NCBI GenBank assembly: GCA_021286825.1
Contig: JAJTBP010000003.1
Coordinates: forward strand, 1-47,764
DNA from: Marinilabiliales bacterium
GTDB taxonomy: Bacteria; Bacteroidota; Bacteroidia; Bacteroidales; Prolixibacteraceae
DNA: 47,764 nucleotides
Reading direction: 5' to 3'
This document shows, piece after piece, positions 17,603 through 25,480 of the stretch. Every line of letters starts with the position of its first letter. The first letter of the stretch is position 1. The position numbers were made by a program, and so were the translations under genes. Under the pieces are notes generated by a model. The model did not search any database, had not been told where the DNA came from, and saw only the letters and a program-made list of their open reading frames with translations.

Positions 17603-17923
17603 GCAAAAAAGTTGAATAACTTCAGAAATTTTATTTTTCCGTGTGTTTTTGCGGCTTTGAGAATGGTTTTCGGTGAGCAAATTGCCGGGAACAATCTATT
17701 TTTTCCTCGCATTTGTGCCGGTGGACCTCAAAAGTCATGCGAAACCGGTGAGCCTCCCGTTCCTTCCATGCAATATTAGGAGCGGCAACTGGATCGATGA
17801 GGGTTGCCAGCTCCATCGGCCAGACGACCACCTGATGGCCTGAGAGGGGAGTCAAAGTATTGAAAGGGTTGTAGGAGATGTGTGCATTTTTACTTATTTT
17901 GTACCTCATCAAACTATGGCATC

Positions 17924-18652
17924 ATGGATATGGATGATATCTTTCAGAAGATCGGCACTTCGCAGACTTTGAGTCAGAAGATAGAGCGGAACATTGAACG
18001 TGCCATCCGGGAGAAAAAGCTGCCCATTGGCGCAAAACTGCCTCCGGAAAGGGAGTTGTGCGAAATGTTTGCCGTCAGCCGAACGGCCCTTCGCGAGGCG
18101 TTGAGGCGATTGAGTGCCCGCGGTTTGATACAAATTCGGAAAGGTAGCGGCATGGTGGTCACCAAAATCGACATCAAGGATGCCATCAGTTCGCTCAACC
18201 TCTATTATGATTTGAAGTTTGACGATCAACTGATTCGCCAGATCATCGAGCTGAGGCTGGCCTTTGAACCGGAGATCGCCAAAATGGCTGCCCAGAATCG
18301 GACGGATGAGGATTTGAAAAGTCTGGAAGCCAACCTCCTGGAGTTTGCCAAATGCAACCCCGACAATACCCAGCTTGAATCCGATATCGACAACCGTTTT
18401 CACCTTTGTCTGGCACGCGCAACCGGTAACCCTTTCGTCATCGTGACCATGGAACCGGTCTACAACCTGCTTCCGCGGATGCGTAATTTCATCTACGCCA
18501 ATATTGAAGGTGAAAAAGAGATCACCCTTGGATACCACAAAGAGATCGTCAATGCCATCCGCGAGAAAGATACCGAGCGATCCTACGAAAAGATGCAGGC
18601 ACATCTGGATCGCAACATGCAGGTATACAATAAATTCCTAAAACAGTTTTAA
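17924..18652 (+). CDS. GntR-family regulator, FadR subgroup (FCD domain)
   Basis: A transcription factor of 242 residues. The N-terminal winged helix-turn-helix (about 10-75) has GAKLPPERELCEMF, SRTALREALRRL and a glycine-containing wing IRKGSGMVV. The C-terminal all-helical FCD domain (about 95-225) has RLAFEPEIAKMAA, DNRFHLCLARATGN and YHKEIVNAIREKD. The Asp and His residues in these helices usually bind a metal and a carboxylate ligand. FCD regulators typically respond to sugar acids or other organic acids. I start at the ATG at 17924; an upstream GTG frame start adds 14 unconserved residues. A TTG-22 bases-TTATTTTG promoter-like pair at 17869-17901 precedes it. Its target is not evident. 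Confidence 0.9.
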   Translation: MDMDDIFQKIGTSQTLSQKIERNIERAIREKKLPIGAKLPPERELCEMFAVSRTALREALRRLSARGLIQIRKGSGMVVTKIDIKDAISSLNLYYDLKFDDQLIRQIIELRLAFEPEIAKMAAQNRTDEDLKSLEANLLEFAKCNPDNTQLESDIDNRFHLCLARATGNPFVIVTMEPVYNLLPRMRNFIYANIEGEKEITLGYHKEIVNAIREKDTERSYEKMQAHLDRNMQVYNKFLKQF

Positions 18653-18676
18653 CGGGGGATCGCTACCGCCAGGATT

Positions 18677-19114
18677 TCAGTCCCACACAAACTTCCACGC
18701 TCCGTTGCTTCTTTTCTTCCAGACGGTGTGGAAGATTCCGTTGAAATCGGTCCACTTTCCAGTCGAGTCCTTGACTGAATAGGTATAGTTTCCATAGGTA
18801 TATCCCAGATCACATGAGGCAGCTACCTCCACAAAATCGGGCTTCCATCGCAAGGCGGTTTTTTTGAACCTCGGATCGCTGTAGAACCTTTGGATCGCTT
18901 CCCTGCCTGTGATCACACCCTGCCCGCGTTGTATGGTGGCCCGCTCATCTGCAAAAGAAGTGAAAGCCTCCATGATTCCCTTTTCCTTCGCCATGGCTTC
19001 AAAGGCTTTTTCTGTGGCCAGGATCTCCTGCCTGGCTTTTTCCTGCCTGGAACCGGATTGACAACCGATCCAGACAATCGTTGACAAAAGGAGCATCCAA
19101 GGGTATTTTTTCAT
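18677..19114 (-). CDS. DUF4440/SnoaL-like (NTF2-fold) lipoprotein
   Basis: The 145-residue protein begins with a lipoprotein signal: hydrophobic MKKYPWMLLLSTIVWIGC, with the lipid-anchored Cys at residue 18. The mature part has the layout of a DUF4440/SnoaL-like NTF2 fold: a helix EKAFEAMAKEKGIMEAF, a FYSDPRF loop, and strands TYGNYTYSV and GIFHTVWKKRSNGAWKFVWD. Such proteins form open cone-shaped pockets. Most in this group have no known reaction. It is the last of three - strand genes after the creatininase and hemolysin III-type genes (31-base gap), so it is probably in the same message. Confidence 0.8.
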   Translation of the reverse strand: MKKYPWMLLLSTIVWIGCQSGSRQEKARQEILATEKAFEAMAKEKGIMEAFTSFADERATIQRGQGVITGREAIQRFYSDPRFKKTALRWKPDFVEVAASCDLGYTYGNYTYSVKDSTGKWTDFNGIFHTVWKKRSNGAWKFVWD

Positions 19115-19145
19115 TTGGCCGATGGTTATGGTTTTTCAAAAAGAA

Positions 19146-19787
19146 TCATTGGGTAGAGAGACAATAGCAATAGATGGTGATGAAATGGCAAAGATTACCC
19201 AGCAGGACGAACAGGTGAAAGATGGCATGGTTGAAGGGAATGCGTTTGATCTGATAGAGTACGGCACCAATGGAATAGGCGATTCCTCCGGCCACCAGCC
19301 AGATGAGACCCGCAGTCTCCATGCTTTCAACCAACGGTTTGATGGCCACGACGATGACCCATCCCATCAGCAGATAGGTTGCGGTGGACAGTTTGGAATG
19401 TTTGCCTATGAAAAACATCTTCAGGGTTATTCCTGCGATGGCAATGAGCCAAACCGTCACCAGAACCGGAATCCCCCATTGAGAAGGCATGGTAAGCAAG
19501 GTAATGGGGGTGTAGGAGCCTGCAATGGTAAGATAGATGGCTGAATGGTCAAAGACCTTTAGCCGGGCTCTTTTGGCAGGATCCGTGGCCGAGTGGTAAA
19601 GTGTGGAAGCCAAAAACATGGTGGCCACACCTACGCCATAGATAAGAAAGGCCAACAGGATTTTCCACGAATGGTGGTCGATGGCTTTGACAACCAAAGC
19701 AGAGATGGCCAACAGGGAAAGGCAGAATCCGAGGGCATGGGAGCCTACGTTCCAGCGTTCTTCCTGAGGCGAATACCATTTTTCCAC
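19146..19787 (-). CDS. Hemolysin III family (PAQR/YqfA-like) membrane protein
   Basis: The 213-residue integral membrane protein has seven hydrophobic segments. Family markers are EERWNVGSHALGF at the N-terminus, STLYHS, FDHSAIYLTIAGSYTP and the C-terminal NHAIFHLFVLLGNLCHF. The His, Asp and Ser in these motifs form the zinc site of the PAQR superfamily (relatives of adiponectin receptors). Bacterial members are seldom tested; haemolysis in Bacillus cereus gave the name, and a hydrolase role is inferred from the fold. The start is a GTG at 19787, because the next in-frame ATG would remove the first membrane segment. Thirteen bases separate it from the creatininase-family gene. Confidence 0.9.
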   Translation of the reverse strand: MEKWYSPQEERWNVGSHALGFCLSLLAISALVVKAIDHHSWKILLAFLIYGVGVATMFLASTLYHSATDPAKRARLKVFDHSAIYLTIAGSYTPITLLTMPSQWGIPVLVTVWLIAIAGITLKMFFIGKHSKLSTATYLLMGWVIVVAIKPLVESMETAGLIWLVAGGIAYSIGAVLYQIKRIPFNHAIFHLFVLLGNLCHFITIYCYCLSTQ

Positions 19788-19800
19788 AGGGTGATCGGAT

Positions 19801-20688
19801 TTATTGTTTTGTATTCAAGGGATTGGCAGATGCCTTGTAGAATTCCTCCTGGAGGGATTCAATCTGGTTGGATTGCTTCATTTTCCGGATCAGCTTGACC
19901 AGCTGCGTTGCCTCAGACTCAATCAGCAGCTTGCCCAACTCAACAGAACTCTTGGTGGCATCCCCGGCATAATGGTTCGGATACTGAGCGTACCACCAAA
20001 TGCCTGTGTATTGATTGGGCAGTGCAGAAAGTCTTGCCTGGTTCGCTCCTGATTGCGTTCCGGCAAGATCTGTTTTTACCAGATCGGGTCGAATGAAACG
20101 CATCATGGAGGTCTCCTCTTCATCGGCATGACCGCCGGTTTTCGTCTGCCTCAAGGCTTCAATCTTTTGGGCGGTCTCTTGATCTGTTTCGGGAGTGAAG
20201 ACCACCAACACATAGTCCTTGGGCTTGTGTAATTGAGACATGCAAAAATACCTGAGAAAATCGTTGTTGCCGCCATGGCCGTTGACGATGATGATCTTTT
20301 TCATGCCGTTTCTTGACAATTCATCGCAAGTTTCCTGAAGGATTTGCCAAATCAGCTCCGGACTATAGGCAATGGTCCCGGGTTGATGCCTGGCCTCGTT
20401 GATTTGTCCGGCGTAATAGGTGGGAAAGACCACACAATATTCTTGCAGGGCAGCCGTTTCAGCCAATTTTCTGCATTCATAGATGTCTGTGCCGAGTGGC
20501 AGATGGGGCCCGTGTTTTTCCAAAATCCCCATGGGCAACAGGCAAACAGAGGAGGCTTGGCCAACGGCCTTGACATAATCGGGTGCGGTTAGCTCCTCAT
20601 AATGAACAGATAGCTTCGCGCTTTGCTGCGCCTGTACATAAACCCAGCTGAACAAGCAGAGGAAAAGGATGCAAATTGATTTTTTCAT
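19801..20688 (-). CDS. Exported creatininase-family amidohydrolase
   Basis: A 295-residue protein of the creatininase/MftE/ArfB group of metal-dependent amidohydrolases. Metal ligands are visible in LPMGILEKHGPHLPLGTDI (Glu, His, Asp), in IIVNGHGGN, and in the later Glu of GGHADEEETSMM. Most relatives are cytoplasmic, but this one starts with a signal peptide (MKKSICILFLCLFSWVYVQAQQ, cleavage near residue 20). I use the ATG at 20688; a longer start at 20751 adds 21 residues that would bury the signal. The substrate is unknown; cyclic amides or similar amide bonds are the family norm. It heads a three-gene unit. Confidence 0.88.
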   Translation of the reverse strand: MKKSICILFLCLFSWVYVQAQQSAKLSVHYEELTAPDYVKAVGQASSVCLLPMGILEKHGPHLPLGTDIYECRKLAETAALQEYCVVFPTYYAGQINEARHQPGTIAYSPELIWQILQETCDELSRNGMKKIIIVNGHGGNNDFLRYFCMSQLHKPKDYVLVVFTPETDQETAQKIEALRQTKTGGHADEEETSMMRFIRPDLVKTDLAGTQSGANQARLSALPNQYTGIWWYAQYPNHYAGDATKSSVELGKLLIESEATQLVKLIRKMKQSNQIESLQEEFYKASANPLNTKQ

Positions 20689-20780
20689 GGGAGAGGGATT
20701 GATAGTTGACGGTGTCGAGGGGAAAAACGGAGACAGGCTCCGGTTCTTCACCCGAAAATGGACCTTGCAAACAGATTGAC

Positions 20781-20810
20781 CAAATTAATGTTAAGATGGC
20801 AGAATTCAAA
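20781..20810 (-). promoter_or_regulatory. Probable promoter of the creatininase unit
   Basis: On the - strand TTTG (20810-20807) is followed after 18 bases by TTAATTTG (20788-20781), one mismatch from TAnnTTTG. The leader would be about 85 bases. Within it, 20742-20728 can form a small CGGAG/CTCCG hairpin followed by T5, a possible attenuator or the end of the upstream HAD message. Confidence 0.45.
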
Positions 20811-20867
20811 GGATCCCTTCCGAATTTCTTCTTACGAGGAAACGATGGCAAGAGAGAATCGTTTTCC

Positions 20868-21551
20868 TCACACCCTTGGAGAGGGATCGGCCTGGGTTTG
20901 CCAAAGTTGCCGTAGCTGTCGGAATTCGGTGATGCGGAGGTCGGCTGCCGATTGGTCCTGGTGTTCGGATCCAGGTCCGTTGTAGGCGATGCATGGAATG
21001 TGAGCCGCCTTGGCCGCCTTGATTCCATTGCCCGAATCCTCAATCACGACACAGGCTTCGGCCGGTAATGCCAGTTTTTTAAGTGCCATCAGGAAAATCG
21101 CAGGATCCGGCTTCCCTGCACCGGCTTCCTTGCAATCGACGATGGCTTCGAAATAGGAGACCAGCCCGGTTCTGCGCAACACAATCTCTATCACTTCGAT
21201 GGTAGACGAAGAGGCGACGACCCTCCGGATGCCCATTGTTTTCAAATATTCCAGGAAGGGAATCACCCCCTCCATCGGAACCAGGCCGGGCAGGGTGGTG
21301 AAAAAGCCAATGACTTTGTTTTCCGTCCTTTCCACAAGCTCTTCCACGGAATGTGCCAGGGGATGCTTCTCCTTGATCATTTGCCACATGACCGGATTGG
21401 AACATCCCTGGTAAGAAACATGTTCTGCCCGGTCAATGTGGAGACCAACCTCTGCGAATAGCTCACCTTCGATGATCTTGTAATGGTCTTCGCTGTTCAC
21501 CAAAACGCCGTCCATGTCAAAAATGACTGCCTTGATCCGGGTAAAGTCCAT
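20868..21551 (-). CDS. HAD-superfamily phosphatase, beta-phosphoglucomutase-like
   Basis: The 227-residue cytoplasmic enzyme has all four HAD motifs. Motif I is VIFDMDGVLVNSE with the nucleophile Asp11 and acid/base Asp13. The alpha-helical cap (about 18-90) follows. Motif II is VVASSST, motif III the Lys of EAGAGKPDPAIF, and motif IV VVIEDSGNGIKAA. This layout fits subfamily IA enzymes that act on sugar phosphates (beta-phosphoglucomutase or small-sugar phosphatases). A mutase would normally show a longer cap loop, and I cannot decide between the two. It is divergent from susC over a 530-base gap and may be a single-gene unit. Confidence 0.88.
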   Translation of the reverse strand: MDFTRIKAVIFDMDGVLVNSEDHYKIIEGELFAEVGLHIDRAEHVSYQGCSNPVMWQMIKEKHPLAHSVEELVERTENKVIGFFTTLPGLVPMEGVIPFLEYLKTMGIRRVVASSSTIEVIEIVLRRTGLVSYFEAIVDCKEAGAGKPDPAIFLMALKKLALPAEACVVIEDSGNGIKAAKAAHIPCIAYNGPGSEHQDQSAADLRITEFRQLRQLWQTQADPSPRV

Positions 21552-22081
21552 GTTTCATTTTTTTTACGAAGATACGAAACGTTGACAAGTCAGGGAATGA
21601 AATCCCATTTGATGGACTCAGGTCGATCGGGTTTTCAATTGGTCGTGCATATTCAGGTCCGATCAAAAGGGACTCCGATCGATTCTGACACCTTTGATAA
21701 GCCGGGAGAAACGGCAAAATCGGATTTGAATGGGGTCCATTTACCGATTTGTCGGACAAAAGAGGACAAAATGTGCAGAAAATAGTCAAAGTGACTTTGT
21801 CTGATCCAAGTCCAAGATTGCAAAATTCAGATTATGAGATTTATAGAATGCGAGCAAAATCCGTTGTCTTTCCAAAGTGTCTACGATTGGTTCGAATTCG
21901 GTACCATTTTGAGGAAACCAAAATCCAGCAAAACCCGAATCATTTCAAGTTAAATTGAAGAAAATTTAAAAATCATTTAAAGATGTAATACAACATACAA
22001 ATTAAATTCTTAATTTTAGTAAAAATTTGCAATCCTGTGTTAATTTTAGTTTTACTCAAAAGTTAATTTAACCTGTCTGTT
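21552..22081. other. 530-base gap between the HAD gene and susC
   Basis: No convincing gene on either strand. The last 130 bases before susC are very AT-rich with repeated TTAATTTTAG stretches (22010-22019 and 22040-22049), as is common in front of SusC genes. The best promoter-like site is AAAATTTG at 22022-22029, one base off TAnnTTTG, without a -33 partner. Confidence 0.5.
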
Positions 22082-25000
22082 ATGAAAAAAGCGGTAGCAT
22101 TACTATTTATCCTGTGCATGATCGTCCAGCTGGCGATGGCACAAAAGAGGACGGTTTCCGGGGTTGTCCGGGACAAGGCGTCCAACGAGACACTACCGGG
22201 TGTTTCGGTTCTTGAGAAAGGGACCAAGAATGGTATCACCACCAATATGGATGGAAAATTTGAACTTTCCGTTTCTCCCGGTGCAACGCTGGTCATCAGT
22301 TACATTGGAATGAAGCAGATGGAGGTGAAGGTCGGAACTTCATCCACCATCAATGTGGCTTTGGAATCATCCAATGAGCAGATCGACGAAGTGGTGGTTG
22401 TAGGATACGGACAACAGAAGAAAGCGAACCTGACAGGTGCCGTCGCCTCTGTTGATACGAAAGTCCTTGAAGCCAGGCCTATTCCCGATGTTGGTCGTGG
22501 TTTGCAGGGTACAACACCCGGTTTGAGCGTTGTGATTCCGAGTGGTGAAGTAGGTTCCGATCCGATCATGAAGATTCGTGGTCAGTTGGGTTCCTTCCAG
22601 GGAGGTTCCTCTCCGTTGATCCTGATGGACAACGTCGAAATCCCCTCCATCCAGATGGTCAATCCCGATGACATCGAATCCATCTCTGTATTGAAAGATG
22701 CCGCTTCCGCCTCCATTTACGGAGCCAAGGGAGCATTCGGTGTTATTTTGATTGTCACCAAGAAGGGTGCCAAGACAGAAAGTGTCAACGTTTCCTATTC
22801 TGGCAACGTCTCCTTCCAAAACATGTCCAAGAAGATGGAGATGGCCCGTCTGGATGCGCTTGAGTATTCGGTACTGGCATTTGAAAGGGTAGGCGGAACC
22901 GTAGCCGGGGCCTTCTATCAGATCACCCGTGAAGGTTATGAAAAAGCCAAAGTTTGGCAAGACAAATATGGCAGCACCATTGGTCCGAACGATCCGATGG
23001 TTTATGGCCGCGACTGGTATGTTGATGCAAATGGTCGGAAGATCGGTATCCGTACATATGATCCGTATGATTACATGATCAAGGAATGGACCCCCACCCA
23101 GACCCACAACTTCTCCATCAATGGAAAGAGTGGCAACACGGATTACAACATCAGCCTGGGTTACCTGGGCCAGAGTGGCATGATCAAACCTGCCAAGAAA
23201 GATGATTTCCAACGTTACAATGCCTCTGTGAGACTGGGAACACAGATCAATGACTGGATAAAGGTCAACGCCGGGATGATGTATTCCAAACGTCTGAAAA
23301 GATATGCCTATGCCACCAGTTCCACCACTGCCGATCCATGGTTGTACCTCTATCGTTGGGGTCCCAACATGCCGATGGGAACAGAAGACGGTGATCCGCT
23401 CAGAAGCCCTGCTTCAGAAGTAGCCCAGGCCAATACGGCAAATCAGGAGACCAACTATGCCAGCATGAATGGTGGATTTACCATGAATCCTACCAAATAC
23501 TGGAAAATCAACTTCGATTATACCCATGCCAACCAGGAATACATCAACCTTCGTCCGGGAACCCGCTACACGGCCCGTGATACCTGGTCAGCAGCAGTAG
23601 CCAAGAATGATGCAAGCGGAAACCGCATCTATGTCAACGATGCCGGTGAAGTAGTTGCTTCCACCGCAACGGGAGCCATGCCTGCCTATCAGTTGGTCAA
23701 TTCCACCTATACGGCTGTCGGAGCCAACCCCGACCACGTTTACCGTTATTCAAAGAACGATCAATGGAACACCATCAACTTGAATACCACCTATGATCTC
23801 ACCCTTGAGGATGTCCATAAGTTCAAATTCATGTTGGGTATGAACCGCGTAGCCTATAAATATGACTACAACTGGTCACAAACAACCCAATTGGTAGACT
23901 ATTCCAACCCACAGTTTGACCTCGCAACGGGTGTTCAAACCACAAGTGGTGGTTCTTATTGGGAATCTCAGCTCGGTTTCTTCGGTCGTCTGAACTATGA
24001 CTTCAAAGACAAATATCTGTTGGAAGCCAACCTTCGTTACGATGGTTCCTCCAAATTCCCGTCCAATCTGCAATGGCGCTATTTCCCATCCTTCTCGGCT
24101 GGCTGGCGCGTAAGCGAAGAGTCCTGGATGAAATGGTCCAAGAACTACATCAATGCCTTCAAACTTCGCGGATCATGGGGTAGCATCGGTGACCAGACGG
24201 TTGCAGGGAGCATGTATGTACCCACGATGGCCGGTTCATTCAACAACTTCCTCATCAGCGGATCCAAGTTGTATCAGTTTGGTACACCGGGTGCCGTTTC
24301 AGCCAACATTACCTGGCAGGATATTGCCACCCTCGACTTTGGAACAGACATCCGCTTCCTGAAAGGGGATATGGGCATTACTTTCGACTGGTACCGCAGG
24401 GATACCAAGAACATGATCGTTCCTGAAGAAGGGATTCCGGTGACCTTTGGAACCGGTGCCCCGCAGAGCAACTATGGTTCTTTGAAGACCAATGGTGTGG
24501 AAGTTCAGGTGGATTACAACCATAGATTTAAGAGTGGTGTCGGTATCAATGTAACCGCAGCCTTCTCTGATGCCAAGACCGTTATTACCAAATATGGCAG
24601 TACCCAGAGTATCGACAGCTGGTATGTTGGCAAGACCTACGGAGAAATCTGGGGTTACGAAACCGACAGGCTCTACCAGAAGGAAGACTTCGTCTATGAT
24701 GCAGCTGGCAAGTTTGTCAATTTCACCACCAAGGACGGATTCGTCGTCAACCAATTGTCTGACCCGCTCGCAGCTACCCAGGGCAAGTTCCAGTCCGGAA
24801 ACTTCAAATTCGGCCCCGGAGACGTGAAGTTCAAGGATCTCAACGGTGATGGCGTCATCACTCCCGGAAACCGTCTGCTCAAGGATGCCAATGGCAATCC
24901 GGACTACGGTGACCTCAAGGTGATTGGTAACTCGACCCCAAGGTATCAGTACAGCTTGCGCCTCGGTGCAGATTACAAGGGTTTCGACGCCTCTGTCTTC

Positions 25001-25471
25001 CTGCAGGGAGTAGGTAAGCGCGACATCTGGGGTGATGGCTTCCTCGTTATCCCGGGTTTCAACTCATCAGACGGTGCCATGCCTGAAGCCATTGCCGGAA
25101 ACTTCTGGAGGGCAGACCGCACCAATGCATTCTATCCCGCACCATACAACCAGGCCGGTAGCGGTACCACCCTGAACATGCAGGTTCAGTCACGCTATCT
25201 GTTGAACATGGCCTATCTGCGCATCAAGAACATTACCGTAGGATACACAGTGCCTGCCAACATCTCCAAGAGATTCCATGTCAGCAAGGCCAGAATATAC
25301 CTTGCATTGGAGAACTTCTTCACTTTCGATCACCTGGGAACACTGCCGGTTGATCCGGAGGAAATTGATGGATATTCCATGTGGAATACCTCCAACTACA
25401 ACGCTAGTCGTACCGGAACAAGCGTTCCTACCTACAAGAGTTCCTCTCTCGGTATTCAGTTGAACTTCTAA
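22082..25471 (+). CDS. SusC/RagA-family TonB-dependent outer-membrane transporter
   Basis: The protein has 1129 residues, normal for SusC proteins. It has a signal peptide to about residue 20 (MQLAMA-type end before QKRT), a CarboxypepD_reg beta-sandwich at about 25-105 (VSGVVRDKASNETLPGVSV, SYIGMKQMEV), the SusC motif IDEVVVVGYGQQKK before the plug (about 110-230), then a 22-strand barrel ending in Phe (SSLGIQLNF). There is no STN domain, so it should not signal through a FecR partner. It imports oligomers captured by the SusD lipoprotein, using TonB energy. The pair stands next to the peptidoglycan-salvage genes, so muropeptides or glycans are likely cargo; that is inference. Confidence 0.95.
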   Translation: MKKAVALLFILCMIVQLAMAQKRTVSGVVRDKASNETLPGVSVLEKGTKNGITTNMDGKFELSVSPGATLVISYIGMKQMEVKVGTSSTINVALESSNEQIDEVVVVGYGQQKKANLTGAVASVDTKVLEARPIPDVGRGLQGTTPGLSVVIPSGEVGSDPIMKIRGQLGSFQGGSSPLILMDNVEIPSIQMVNPDDIESISVLKDAASASIYGAKGAFGVILIVTKKGAKTESVNVSYSGNVSFQNMSKKMEMARLDALEYSVLAFERVGGTVAGAFYQITREGYEKAKVWQDKYGSTIGPNDPMVYGRDWYVDANGRKIGIRTYDPYDYMIKEWTPTQTHNFSINGKSGNTDYNISLGYLGQSGMIKPAKKDDFQRYNASVRLGTQINDWIKVNAGMMYSKRLKRYAYATSSTTADPWLYLYRWGPNMPMGTEDGDPLRSPASEVAQANTANQETNYASMNGGFTMNPTKYWKINFDYTHANQEYINLRPGTRYTARDTWSAAVAKNDASGNRIYVNDAGEVVASTATGAMPAYQLVNSTYTAVGANPDHVYRYSKNDQWNTINLNTTYDLTLEDVHKFKFMLGMNRVAYKYDYNWSQTTQLVDYSNPQFDLATGVQTTSGGSYWESQLGFFGRLNYDFKDKYLLEANLRYDGSSKFPSNLQWRYFPSFSAGWRVSEESWMKWSKNYINAFKLRGSWGSIGDQTVAGSMYVPTMAGSFNNFLISGSKLYQFGTPGAVSANITWQDIATLDFGTDIRFLKGDMGITFDWYRRDTKNMIVPEEGIPVTFGTGAPQSNYGSLKTNGVEVQVDYNHRFKSGVGINVTAAFSDAKTVITKYGSTQSIDSWYVGKTYGEIWGYETDRLYQKEDFVYDAAGKFVNFTTKDGFVVNQLSDPLAATQGKFQSGNFKFGPGDVKFKDLNGDGVITPGNRLLKDANGNPDYGDLKVIGNSTPRYQYSLRLGADYKGFDASVFLQGVGKRDIWGDGFLVIPGFNSSDGAMPEAIAGNFWRADRTNAFYPAPYNQAGSGTTLNMQVQSRYLLNMAYLRIKNITVGYTVPANISKRFHVSKARIYLALENFFTFDHLGTLPVDPEEIDGYSMWNTSNYNASRTGTSVPTYKSSSLGIQLNF

Positions 25472-25480
25472 AAACAAGTC

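Larger units (their letters stand above)
17451..17923. other. 473-base gap between the small outer-membrane gene and the GntR regulator
   Basis: The left 200 bases are AT-rich and hold the promoter elements and inverted repeats listed separately. The right half is more GC-balanced. On the - strand at 17912-17631 it keeps an open frame of 93 codons with coding-like codon choice in its middle but no recognisable domain. It may be a gene remnant or chance. Confidence 0.5.

Noticed and set aside
17447-17680. 77-codon open frame on the - strand upstream of the small outer-membrane gene
   Set aside because: AT-rich, low-complexity translation that crosses promoter elements and inverted repeats; no sign of selection as protein.
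21483-21958. Short + strand open frames in the gap before susC
   Set aside because: Irregular composition, no domain, one overlaps the HAD gene start; treated as non-coding leader DNA.
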